DNA of 64,000 nucleotides, from NCBI GenBank assembly GCA_963781785.1, contig CAWAHD010000002.1:2046001-2110000 (forward strand). Direction: 5' to 3'. The translations under genes were made by a program, and so were the position numbers. Positions 33,703 to 42,359 of the stretch are shown here, piece by piece. The stretch is from CAWAHD01 sp963781785. GTDB taxonomy: Bacteria; Planctomycetota; Planctomycetia; Isosphaerales; Isosphaeraceae. The notes below the pieces were generated by a model, which made no database searches, was not told the origin of the DNA, and saw nothing but the letters and a program-made list of their open reading frames with translations. Position 1 is the stretch's first letter, and every line of letters starts with the position of its first letter.

Positions 33703-34989
33703 ATGAAGAAACTTCTGATGTTGCTCGGTGTGCTCTGGGGCGGCGGCGCTTACGGATTCTGGTATTGGACCGATCAACGCGGGCAGAGCGTGACGTACCG
33801 GACCGTCACGATCACGCGAGGCGACCTCTGCTCGACGATCAACGCAACGGGAACTCTCGAGCCGGAGGAAGTCGTCGACGTCGGCGCACAGGTGGCCGGT
33901 CTGATCGAGAGTTTCGGCACTGACCCACGGAACGCAAGTAAGGTCGTTACGTACGGCACGCACGTCGAAAAAGGCACGGTGCTCGCACGGCTCGACAGTG
34001 CACTTTTCAAGGCGCGCGTGGATCAAGCGCGCGGCCGGGTTGCCAAAGCGAAGGCCGATATCGAGCAGGCCCGAGCTAAATTCCGGCAGGCCGAGCGCGA
34101 ATTGGACCGGGCCAAGAAGCTGCTTGCCAGACGAAGCATCCCGCAACAGGAATACGACACGGATCTGGGGGACTACGAGTCGGCCCAGGCAACGCTCAAA
34201 CTTAACGAAAGCGAGCTTCTCGTCGCTGAAGCGGATCTCGAGGAGGCGACGGTCAATCTCGGTTACACGACGATTCGATCACCGGTCAAGGGAATCGTTC
34301 TCGACCGCCGCATCAATATCGGCCAAACGGTGGTCGCCAGTTTGAATGCTCCCAGCCTTTTCCTGATCGCGAAGGACCTGAGCCGCCTCGAGATCTGGGC
34401 GTCGGTCAACGAGACAGACATCGGCTCGACCCACGACGGCCAGAAGGTGCGCTTCACGGTTGGCACTCTCCCGCACGAAGAGTTTGAGGGAAAAGTGTCG
34501 AAGATCCGACTCAATGCGAGCATGGCGCAGAACGTCGTCACATACACGGTGGTCATCTCCGTTGATAATTCAAGCGGGCGCCTGTTTCCTTACTTGACGG
34601 CTCGAATCCAGTTCGAGGTCGAGAAACGAGAGCATGTTCTGCTGGTTCCAAGCGCCGCCCTTGGCTGGCAGCCACGAGAACAAGACGTGGCCCCAGAAGT
34701 GCGCGGAACGTATGCGGCTGAGCTACGGCGGCGCGTAACTGAAAAGGCTCTAGGGGGCCGGCCGCAGTTGCCCTCCGGCGACGACCGTGCCGGAGTGCTC
34801 TGGCTCCGACATGGCGACTTGGTCAAGCCACTGCACGTCGCGGTTGGCCTTTCTGATGGTATTACCACGGAGGTCTCCGGCGACGACTTGAATGAGGGTG
34901 CTGAAATCGTAATCGGTGCAAACCGGGCCGACTCCGATCCCGACGCGCTTTCGATCCTTCCCCATGCTCGGAGTGAGCCGAAGAAATAG
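33703..34989 (+). CDS. MacA-like periplasmic adaptor
   Basis: 428 residues, from ATG 33703 (AAGGA about eight bases upstream). A membrane anchor at the N terminus (LLMLLGVLWGGGAYGFWYW) is followed by TVTITRGDLCSTINATGTLEP, a lipoyl half-motif, a coiled coil of ~80 residues, the second lipoyl half YTTIRSPVKGIVLDRR and the beta-barrel and membrane-proximal domains (LLVPSAALGW). The family feature QVAGLIESFGTD with an embedded insertion is MacA-like. It lies 14 bp after the exporter gene and 76 bp before the MacB-like gene, and should bridge that transporter to an outer-membrane factor. Confidence 0.87.
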   Translation: MKKLLMLLGVLWGGGAYGFWYWTDQRGQSVTYRTVTITRGDLCSTINATGTLEPEEVVDVGAQVAGLIESFGTDPRNASKVVTYGTHVEKGTVLARLDSALFKARVDQARGRVAKAKADIEQARAKFRQAERELDRAKKLLARRSIPQQEYDTDLGDYESAQATLKLNESELLVAEADLEEATVNLGYTTIRSPVKGIVLDRRINIGQTVVASLNAPSLFLIAKDLSRLEIWASVNETDIGSTHDGQKVRFTVGTLPHEEFEGKVSKIRLNASMAQNVVTYTVVISVDNSSGRLFPYLTARIQFEVEKREHVLLVPSAALGWQPREQDVAPEVRGTYAAELRRRVTEKALGGRPQLPSGDDRAGVLWLRHGDLVKPLHVAVGLSDGITTEVSGDDLNEGAEIVIGANRADSDPDALSILPHARSEPKK

Positions 34990-35080
34990 CACGCGCGGCT
35001 GCAACAAACGACAACTCCGGAACTGAGTCATTCAGAGAACAAAGAGAATTCCCACAAGATGAACATTGGGAGCGTGGTCA

Positions 35081-37342
35081 ATGAATTCTTGCACGGTAAG
35101 TCGCGCGATGCCCTCGGGCCGGCTCAAAGACCCAAGCCTGAGTCGCAAAAACTCGCACGCGGAGCTCATTCGGTTGGAGGGAATTCACAAGGCCTATTGG
35201 CGGGGCTCGATTGAAGTACCCGTGTTGAAAGGTGTTTCGCTCTCGATCGCGCGCGGCGAAATGGTCGCCCTCATGGGCGCATCAGGTTCCGGGAAGACGA
35301 CGCTCATCAATCTCCTGGGCTACCTCGACCGCCCGACTCGCGGCCGGCACTATGTCGCCAATCACGACGTCACGCGGCTCGGCGAGGCTGAGCGAGCTTG
35401 GCTGCGAGGAAGCCAGATCGGCTTCGTCTTCCAGAATTCTAATCTCTTGCCGCGAATGACGGCGCTCGAAAACGTGATGATGCCGTTCATGTACGGGTCG
35501 CATGATTTATCCGATCGCGAGTGCCGTGACCGTGCGCGCACGCTCCTCGAGCGGGTTGGTCTGGGAGACCGCGTTGAACATGAGCCTTCACGCCTCTCAG
35601 GCGGCGAGCAACAGCGAGTTGCGATCGCGCGTGCGCTCATCAACCGGTGCTCCGTGCTGATCGCCGATGAGCCGACTGGCAACCTCGACTCGAAAACGGG
35701 CGAGGAGATTCTCGCGTTGTTCCGTCAGCTCAACATTGAAGATGGGCTTACGATTGTGCTGGTGACGCATGACCCGACCGTCGCAGCACATGCTGATCGA
35801 ATCATCCGGATGCGCGATGGGCTGGTCTTTGATGATGATGATCACGAGCTCGGCAAGCGGGCCTGCCATTGGAACCGAAATGGAAGTGGTGAGAACCGCG
35901 CGACCGGCCCCGCGATCGAGCCGACCAACCAGCCTCGGAGGCTCGCCGGCGCGCGCGACAGCATTCGTTTCTTCGCCCGCACCACGTCGTCAGCCCTACG
36001 CTCACTCCGCCGCAACGTCATGCGTTCGGCGCTCACAACACTCGGCATCATCATCGGTGTAGGGTCGCTGGTTGCGATAGCAGAAATCGGCAAGGGGGCG
36101 TGGACGGCGATTCGCACGCTTTTGACCAAGACCGGTGTGGATAACATCGTGGTCCAAGCTGGCGCGGTCTCGCGAAATGGTGTCAGCCTGGGCAGCGGCA
36201 GCGTCAAGACCCTCACTCCAGAGGACGCTGAGGCGATCCTTCGCGAATGCCCGAGCGTTGGCAGCCTGGCTCCCATGATCTTCGCGCGCCGACAGGTCGT
36301 TCATGGGAACAAGAACTGGGTGCCGAATGCCTTCGTCGGCACCACTCCCGACTACCTCCGCGTCAGAGACTGGCAAGATATGGACGAAGGACAGTCGTTC
36401 ACCGAACGCGACGTCAACGACTCCGCCACGGTGTGTTTGCTCGGCCAGACGCTGGCGCGCGAACTTTTCGATAAGCGTTCGCCGGTCGGCCAGGAAGTCT
36501 ACGTGAACGACGTTCCGCTCCGCGTCCTCGGCGTGCTCAGCCGCAAGGGCGCCGACATCATCGGCGAAGATCAAGATGACCTGCTCATCGCGCCGTGGAC
36601 GACGGTCAAATTCCGCATCAGCTCCTCCGCGGGCTCGGCAGAAGGAGCCAGGGACGCTTCGCGATTGGATCTCGGCGATTCGCTCAGCTCGAGAGGGCGG
36701 CGATACCCGCGCGGACGGCAAGCTCTCTTCCCTTCCCTTTCACCCATGCAGGCGATTGACACGCCCCAGCTCGGCCGCCTCTCGAACGTCGACTCGATTC
36801 TTATCAAGACGGTGTCTACCGACGAGATTCCGGCGGCGATGGGGCAGATCACGGGCGTGCTTCGCCAGCGCCACCGGATTTCACCTGGCGAGCCTGCCGA
36901 CTTTGCGGTGCAAGACTTCACCGAAGTTGTCCACGCCGTCCAGTCGACCGTCGGGCTCGTCGCCAGCCTGCTCATCTGCGTTTCTCTCATCTCACTCGTT
37001 GTCGGTGGAATCGGGATCATGAACATCATGCTCGTGACCGTGACCGAGCGCTTCCGTGAAATCGGTCTACGCATGGCCGTCGGAGCGCGGTCACGCGATA
37101 TCCTTCGCCAGTTTCTTGTCGAAGCCGTCGTGCTCTGCTTGCTGGGCGGCGCGGTCGGCATTTTGGCCGGCCGAGGCGCTTCCTGCCTGGTCCGTCTGCT
37201 CGCGCACTGGCCCACGCAACCTTCGCTGGTCGCCATCCTGGCATCCGTCTCGGTCTCGGTCACGGTTGGCGTGATCTTCGGCTATTACCCGGCGTGGAAG
37301 GCATCACGACTCGATCCGATCGAAGCCCTCAGATTCGAGTGA
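35081..37342 (+). CDS. MacB-like ABC transporter (ATPase-permease fusion)
   Basis: 753 residues from ATG 35081; other starts (TTG 35066, ATG 35108) are possible because no strong ribosome binding site is seen. The N-terminal ATPase shows Walker A GASGSGKTTLINLL, Q-loop FVFQNSNLLPRMTA, signature RLSGGEQQRVAIARAL, Walker B VLIADEPTGNLD and H-loop THD. A linker leads to the first membrane helix (SALTTLGIIIGVGSLVAIAEI), a large periplasmic domain (~residues 330-590) and three C-terminal helices with the FtsX-like end (VTERFREIGLRMAVGARSRDILRQF). With the upstream MacA-like adaptor it forms a periplasm-to-outside pump, matching the PvdRT-type pair that accompanies PvdE in pyoverdine systems. Uninterrupted. 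Confidence 0.9.
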   Translation: MNSCTVSRAMPSGRLKDPSLSRKNSHAELIRLEGIHKAYWRGSIEVPVLKGVSLSIARGEMVALMGASGSGKTTLINLLGYLDRPTRGRHYVANHDVTRLGEAERAWLRGSQIGFVFQNSNLLPRMTALENVMMPFMYGSHDLSDRECRDRARTLLERVGLGDRVEHEPSRLSGGEQQRVAIARALINRCSVLIADEPTGNLDSKTGEEILALFRQLNIEDGLTIVLVTHDPTVAAHADRIIRMRDGLVFDDDDHELGKRACHWNRNGSGENRATGPAIEPTNQPRRLAGARDSIRFFARTTSSALRSLRRNVMRSALTTLGIIIGVGSLVAIAEIGKGAWTAIRTLLTKTGVDNIVVQAGAVSRNGVSLGSGSVKTLTPEDAEAILRECPSVGSLAPMIFARRQVVHGNKNWVPNAFVGTTPDYLRVRDWQDMDEGQSFTERDVNDSATVCLLGQTLARELFDKRSPVGQEVYVNDVPLRVLGVLSRKGADIIGEDQDDLLIAPWTTVKFRISSSAGSAEGARDASRLDLGDSLSSRGRRYPRGRQALFPSLSPMQAIDTPQLGRLSNVDSILIKTVSTDEIPAAMGQITGVLRQRHRISPGEPADFAVQDFTEVVHAVQSTVGLVASLLICVSLISLVVGGIGIMNIMLVTVTERFREIGLRMAVGARSRDILRQFLVEAVVLCLLGGAVGILAGRGASCLVRLLAHWPTQPSLVAILASVSVSVTVGVIFGYYPAWKASRLDPIEALRFE

Positions 37343-37752
37343 GATCGCACGCCACGTCTTCCTCTCTAACGGCAGCTTCGGGCGTCAGTCCGTCGCGAAG
37401 GCTGCCGTGCGCCGCGTTCGGGAATGTGAGGTGCCGACGGGATGCCGGGAAGATTTCCATCCAGCCGGGTAAGCCGGCTACCACGTTTTGACATCGGTGT
37501 ATCGCCGCGCATGACGTCGGGACATTTATCGGAGTGTGCTCGTGCGATTCCAATGTAATCTTTTGCCTCTCAGGCAACGCCGATTTGTTTTTCAGCCCGA
37601 GAGATGCCGGATTTCTTTAGCGAGCGATGGCCGTCGTCGATCTTGGCACAGTTGTTGCTTTCGACCGTTCCGACATCCAGCGGCTTGTGCTCGCCGAAGT
37701 GCTCGTGATTTAGATTTTATCGAAGGGGCCGACCGTGGTTCGCGGATTCGAA
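37343..37752. other. Intergenic, no gene seen
   Basis: Besides the hairpin at 37371-37406 I see no gene or repeat here. It separates the peptide locus from the secreted-enzyme genes that follow. Confidence 0.5.
37371..37406 (+). terminator. Possible hairpin terminator after macB-like gene
   Basis: GGCAGCTTCG and its complement CGAAGGCTGCC (one bulged base) are separated by ~15 bases, 29 bp after the MacB-like stop. There is no T run, so intrinsic termination is uncertain. Confidence 0.3.
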
Positions 37753-38813
37753 ATGCTGACGATCGTGGCGGCCACAGTTGCGAGTTATGGCGGGCTCGCG
37801 CCTGGCTTCACCGCCGGACAGGAGTCGACGAGGTCGGAAGGTCCACTCGAGGGGACGAGCCCGGCCGGGTGGCGAGCCGGGAGCGAGGCGCTTCCGGCCG
37901 GACCAGGCACGATCCGCTTTCAGCCGCTGGGACTCTCGTTGGTGCGCCCCGTACGTCGCAGGCAAGGTCCCGGTCGTATTCGTGCACGGGCTCTGGGGCA
38001 GCCCCCGAAATTGGGCCGGGATCATTGGCGCTCTCGAAGCCGACCCGTTCCTGAGGGAGCGCTACCAGGCCCTGACGTTTGGGTACTCAGGGGGTAGCTC
38101 GATCACCTATTCGGCGTCTCAACTTCGCCGAGAGTTTCAATCCCTGCGCCACCGAATCGATGCCGGGCACGAGGTCCGAGCGTGGGATCGCACCATCCTG
38201 ATTGGCCACAGCATGGGCGGACTGCTTTGCAAGATGATGGTTCAAGACAGCGGCTCGAAGCTCTGGGATCTGATGGCCCGGCGCCCGTTCGAGAAGCTGG
38301 CCGGGCCGACGGACGCCCGCGATATGCTGCGGCGGGAGCTGATCTTCGAGCCGGTCACCGAAGCCCGGCGTCTGATCTTCATCGCGACACCACATCGAGG
38401 CAGCCGTCTCGTATGCGGGGCAGTGAGAGAAATCGGAAACCGTCTCGCCGCCCCGCCTGAGCGGTTGCTGGCAGGACCGCGCGGCGCTCCTGGCCCCGAA
38501 CGGGCCGGACGCGTTCACGCCGATCTTTCTCGCCGGATTCGCGATGAGCCTTGATCAGCTCGCGTGGGACAATCCGCTGCTCCTGGCCATCGACGGTCTG
38601 CCGATCGAATCCAATATCAAGCGACATTCCATTATCGCCGTCCAGGGCAGGTATCCCGGCCCAGGCAAGGGCGACGGCCTGGTGTCTTATGCCAGCGCGC
38701 ATCACGTCGGGGCGACGTCCGAGCTGATTGTGAACGCCGGCCATGTCTGCCTCGACAACCCGGAAGTCATCGGAGAGGTGGCCCGGATTCTGAAGGAACA
38801 CGCAACACCGTAG
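37753..38813 (+). CDS. Secreted alpha/beta-hydrolase, lipase-like (frameshifted)
   Basis: About 350 residues in three frames, with shifts near 37945 and 38470. The first segment gives a signal peptide (MLTIVAATVASYGGLAPGFTAG). The second contains the oxyanion loop VVFVHGLWGSPRNW, the nucleophile elbow ILIGHSMGGLLCKMM and the FIATPHRGS loop of triacylglycerol-lipase/esterase-like hydrolases. The third carries LVSYASAHHVG and VNAGHVCLDNPEVIGEVARIL with the probable catalytic Asp (GDGLV) and His. It should act outside the inner membrane on an ester lipid; substrate unknown. The conserved residues continue smoothly across both shifts, so they may be sequence errors. Upstream GTG 37735 is an alternative start. 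Confidence 0.75.
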
Positions 38814-38894
38814 AAGACGTGTTGTCTCACCGGTCTGTGTGGAACGTGACTTTTCTCGTATGAGCATACCTCACTTGCACTGGAGCGAACGATC

Positions 38895-39389
38895 ATGACG
38901 CGAATCCGTCCCAAGCGACAGCGTGCGGTTGGTTTTGAGGCGCTCGAGGGGCGCCTGGCATTGAGCACGGGGATGGCCGTGGCCTCTCCGCATATCCATG
39001 AGGCGATTGTGCGTGCGTCGCAACGCTCAATTCCGGCCTCATTCACGGGGCGCGTCTCGACTGACGGCCCGACGTTGACCACCACCAATCTGAGAGGCCA
39101 CATCGGGCCTGACCGCTTTACCGGCTCCGGCACCGGCACGGAAGTGGGCAAGGCCTTCCAAGGAGGCGACGTCAACTTGAGCAACAGCCAAGGTACCATT
39201 GAGCTTCAGCTCAGCCCCTTCTATACCGAGCGTGTCGGCAAGACAACGACGAATACATTTGGAATCACCGTCGTGTCCGCCACCGGCAAGTACCTTCCGT
39301 ATCTCACGAGCCAGGGACGCATTACCAGGTGGAACGTCCCGGACAAGCCAGGTGCGACGGCAAGCTTTGCCGCAGTCTTCACGGTATAG
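38895..39389 (+). CDS. Small secreted protein with planctomycete N-terminal signature
   Basis: 164 residues. The N terminus KRQRAVGFEALEGRLALSTG is a variant of the LEPR-XLL-like signature seen on many planctomycete exported proteins, where it follows a basic start and precedes the secreted part. The remainder is Thr/Ser/Gly-rich, probably all beta (TGRVSTDGPTLTTTNL, GTIELQLSPFYTE). I do not recognise a domain. A ribosome binding site (GGAG) lies nine bases before ATG 38895. It sits between two secreted hydrolases, suggesting an extracellular or cell-surface role. Confidence 0.7.
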   Translation: MTRIRPKRQRAVGFEALEGRLALSTGMAVASPHIHEAIVRASQRSIPASFTGRVSTDGPTLTTTNLRGHIGPDRFTGSGTGTEVGKAFQGGDVNLSNSQGTIELQLSPFYTERVGKTTTNTFGITVVSATGKYLPYLTSQGRITRWNVPDKPGATASFAAVFTV

Positions 39390-39452
39390 ATTCAACCCGG
39401 GCGAGTTATTCGGCGAGCGAAGCGCTCTCGCTCACTATGGAGAAACACCCTG

Positions 39453-40817
39453 ATGCGATACCCGCGTCGCTCTCGCCGCGCAATCCCACTCCTCGATCAC
39501 CTCGGCGCTCGTTGCCTGCTCGCGGACTTCTTGCAGCCCCCGGCCCTGGGGTACACCCCCGCCGAAATCACCGGCGCGTACGGTCTGAATGCGATCACGT
39601 TCAGGTCACCCGCCGACTCGCTGGTGAATGGAAATGGTGCAGGCGAGACGATTGCCCTGATCGAGGAGTATCACGACCCACACATCCAGGCCGATCTCAA
39701 AGTGTTTGACGCCAAATTCGGCCTGCCGAATCCCTCACTTTCCGTGATCAACCAGGCTGGCGATCGGACGAACAACGACTGGGCGCTCGAGGAATCCATG
39801 GACGTGGAGTGGGCTCACGCGATTGCCCCCGCCGCGAAAATCCTGGTGGTCGAGGCCGCGCCCGCGAATTCGCAGATGAAGGAATTGCAGAGCCAGTTGC
39901 GGGCAGAAAACACTGCGCGGCACGCCGCAGGCGTCGCGGTGATTTCGATGAGCTGGGGGTTCGCCGAGTTTTCGAAAGAGTTGTCGTACAATTCGTACTT
40001 CACGACACCGGCAGGCCATAAGGGAATTACGTTCATCGCCTCCAGTGGGGATTACGGATTCTCATGGTATCCGGCAGCTTCTCCCAACGTTCTTTCGGTC
40101 GGAGGTACATCGCTCTTACTCACAGGCTCCGGGGGCTACAGTTCGGAGACTGCTTGGTACTTCAGCGGAGGGGGCTACAGCCTGTTCGAGGGACAGCCGG
40201 GCTACCAGCGCTCGGTCCAAACCACCGGCCAGCGCAGCACGCCCGACGTGGCCTTCGACGCCAACCCGAGTACAGGTGTTGCGATTTACGAAACATCGAC
40301 CGTAACGGGCAAAGGATCGTGGCAGGTTTACGGTGGGACGAGCCTCGGCGCCCCATGCTGGGCCGGAATCATCGCCATTGTTGACCAGGGGCGCGACCTT
40401 GCCGGCAAAAACAGTCTCGACGGTCCGACCCAGACTCTGCCCGCGCTCTATTCACTTCCCGCGAGCGATTTTCATTGCGTCACACCCAACAATGGGATCT
40501 TCGGCACGGGCGGGCTCTCATCAGTCCTGGGAGACTTCTTCGGCGGCGGCTACAACGGTGAAACTGCCAATATCGCGACCGGTCTCGGTTCGCCGAACGG
40601 TCCGTTGCTCATCACTGACATGGTGTCGAGCACGACCACGGCCAGTCCATCGGCAAGAACTGACGGCGGCAACGCGAGCCCGACCTCCCAGGTCGGTCTG
40701 CCAAGGAAGAGGGGCGCCTCGGTCTCGCATCGTCATCACGTCGACCGCCAGAGGCAACCGGCCAGCCAGCGGGCGCTACTCGCCTCAAGTCTGGCGAGCT
40801 CCCGACTGGCCGAGTAA
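39453..40817 (+). CDS. Sedolisin-family (S53) serine-carboxyl peptidase
   Basis: 454 residues. It begins with a basic leader and LLDHLGARCLLADF, again a planctomycete export signature. No long pro-domain is present: the catalytic domain starts near residue 40 (YTPAEITGAYGLN). Catalytic Glu and Asp lie in WALEESMDVEWAHAIAP (~residues 113-122), the oxyanion Asp in IASSGDYGFSW, and the nucleophile Ser in YGGTSLGAPCWAGI (~residue 297), matching the S53 arrangement. The last ~60 residues are Ser/Arg/His-rich and low in complexity. It should be an extracellular acid-type endopeptidase; lack of the usual pro-peptide is unusual for sedolisins but occurs in planctomycete homologues I have seen described as secreted S53-like proteins. 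Confidence 0.83.
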   Translation: MRYPRRSRRAIPLLDHLGARCLLADFLQPPALGYTPAEITGAYGLNAITFRSPADSLVNGNGAGETIALIEEYHDPHIQADLKVFDAKFGLPNPSLSVINQAGDRTNNDWALEESMDVEWAHAIAPAAKILVVEAAPANSQMKELQSQLRAENTARHAAGVAVISMSWGFAEFSKELSYNSYFTTPAGHKGITFIASSGDYGFSWYPAASPNVLSVGGTSLLLTGSGGYSSETAWYFSGGGYSLFEGQPGYQRSVQTTGQRSTPDVAFDANPSTGVAIYETSTVTGKGSWQVYGGTSLGAPCWAGIIAIVDQGRDLAGKNSLDGPTQTLPALYSLPASDFHCVTPNNGIFGTGGLSSVLGDFFGGGYNGETANIATGLGSPNGPLLITDMVSSTTTASPSARTDGGNASPTSQVGLPRKRGASVSHRHHVDRQRQPASQRALLASSLASSRLAE

Positions 40818-40846
40818 CGCTCGCCTACCGAGGAAACGCAACGACG

Positions 40847-41935
40847 ATGCTCTCGCAGCTTGAGGTTGCCGTGGGTCTGTTGCTTTGGTGCGGCGTTCTG
40901 TGGGACGGTTTCGCGACAATCGTCCTGCCCCGCACCGTGGCCCCGATGAGACGCACGTCTGGAAGGTTCTACAAATGGACCTGGCGATTCTGGGCCGCGA
41001 TTGGACGCAAGATCTCGCGGCCGGAGCTGCGTCTGAGCTTCCTCGCAATTTACGGCCCCCTCTCGGTGATTCGCCTGCTCGTCATCTGGGTCCTTCTCGT
41101 CGTCGTCTCGTTCACGTTCATTTACCACGGATTGGGCTCTCGATTTCTGTCCTCTACTGGATCCGTCACCTACGCCACGCTGTTCTACACGAGTGCATCA
41201 ACGTTTCTGACCCTCGGGCTTGGCGACATGACTTCCTCGAGCCCGATCGGTCGACTTTTCATCGTCCTCGAGGCGGCGACTGGTTACATCTTCCTGGCCC
41301 TGATGATTACCTATATGCCCCTGCTGGAGCAGGCTTACCAGGCGCGTGAAATCGGAAACTTGCTGATCCACTCGCGTGCCGGACATCCTCCCAGCGCGAT
41401 CACGCTTCTAAAGCGTTACTCCGGCGCCGACCGCTCGGAGATACTGCGGGGCAACCTGCGCGAGGCTGAGCGCTGGATCGCCGAGACCCTCCAAAGTCAT
41501 CTCGCGCATCCTGCACTCTCGTTCTACCGCGCGCAGCACTTGAGTCAATCTTGGCTGGTCTCCTTGGCCACGGTCCTCGATACGTGCGCGCTTTTGATCG
41601 CGGGCAGCGACGGGCTGCTTGCGGCCCAGGCGAGGATCACCTACCGCATGGGGCTGCGCCTGGTCAACGACCTGACAGGTGCGCTCTGTATTGAGGTCGA
41701 TCCCGAATGTCAGTCCAGGCTGAGTGAGGGCGACCTGCCTGTACTTCGGGCAGCGCTCGTGGGTTCGGGCTTGTCCTTGAGCCTGAGACCCGGAGCCTCC
41801 AGTGAGCTTCTGCGCCTGGTCGGGCGCTACGGCATCTACCTGTCCGCCTTATCTGCATTGTTAATCATTCCGCTGCCGTCGTGGAATCTGACGACCGAGG
41901 ACGATCAGGCGGCCTATGCCATCGAGGAACTCTGA
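40847..41935 (+). CDS. Two-TM ion-channel-like membrane protein
   Basis: 362 residues. An N-terminal helix (VAVGLLLWCGVLWDGFATIVL) is followed by LLVIWVLLVVVSFTFIYHGL, a pore-loop region STFLTLGLGDMTSSSPIGR and the helix LFIVLEAATGYIFLALMITYMPLL. This order (helix, pore, helix) is that of the Ion_trans_2 potassium-channel fold, but the filter reads TLGLGD instead of TVGYGD. The ~200-residue C-terminal part is cytoplasmic, with one late hydrophobic stretch (YLSALSALLIIPLP). A channel role is likely; ion selectivity cannot be read from this filter. Confidence 0.72.
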   Translation: MLSQLEVAVGLLLWCGVLWDGFATIVLPRTVAPMRRTSGRFYKWTWRFWAAIGRKISRPELRLSFLAIYGPLSVIRLLVIWVLLVVVSFTFIYHGLGSRFLSSTGSVTYATLFYTSASTFLTLGLGDMTSSSPIGRLFIVLEAATGYIFLALMITYMPLLEQAYQAREIGNLLIHSRAGHPPSAITLLKRYSGADRSEILRGNLREAERWIAETLQSHLAHPALSFYRAQHLSQSWLVSLATVLDTCALLIAGSDGLLAAQARITYRMGLRLVNDLTGALCIEVDPECQSRLSEGDLPVLRAALVGSGLSLSLRPGASSELLRLVGRYGIYLSALSALLIIPLPSWNLTTEDDQAAYAIEEL

Positions 41936-41997
41936 GATCGGCGACGCGCGGCCTTCTGAGTCGGGAGATTTCCATGATCGCTTTCGTTCCATCGCCC

Positions 41998-42130
41998 GTT
42001 TGACCAACGCGTCAACTTCACCCCACAATTTGTGGCATTCCTCGCATTCTGTCGAACTCACTTTCTCGAGCGCGTCGGGGTCGCGCAGCCTGTCCAGATT
42101 GGGGTCCCACCGCCACTGCGCTAACGTTTG
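41998..42130 (-). pseudogene. Remnant of a planctomycete TPR/kinase-type C terminus
   Basis: On the minus strand about 44 residues read TLAQWRWDPNLDRLRDPDAL followed by HKLWGEVDALVKRA. This resembles the closing segment of Isosphaeraceae serine/threonine kinases with TPR repeats (...WQxDxDLAGLRDPDALxxL...LWADVEALLKRA). Nothing of the rest of such a gene remains on either side. Confidence 0.4.
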
Positions 42131-42205
42131 CGACGGCAACCGGGACGCCGCCACGGGCGCGGAGGTCGTCGCACTGATTCGGACTTCGGTAAGGATTCCG
42201 GTAAC

Positions 42206-42219
42206 ACACACACACACAG
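42206..42219. repeat. (AC)n dinucleotide run
   Basis: A run of seven AC units lies in the gene-poor stretch between the channel gene and the resolvase remnant. The surrounding 42.2-42.36 kb is more AT-rich than the window average and might include part of an old res site of the Tn3 element, which I cannot show. Confidence 0.5.
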
Positions 42220-42359
42220 GGTTAGTTGTTTAACAATTGATGGTGGCAAGAGGTTTACCTTTTGCCTGAGTTACCAAGACGGCGCACGGCTCCTGTTTTA
42301 TTGGTGACACAAATTCGATGATATAATAAGGGTATAAGATCACTGTTGCCAGTTCTGGC

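Noticed and set aside
13061..37342. Calling the locus a pyoverdine or other siderophore cluster
   Set aside because: PvdE-like and MacAB-like exporters fit, but no ornithine N-oxygenase, formyl- or acetyltransferase, chromophore module or TonB receptor is visible. Lipopeptide is the safer name.
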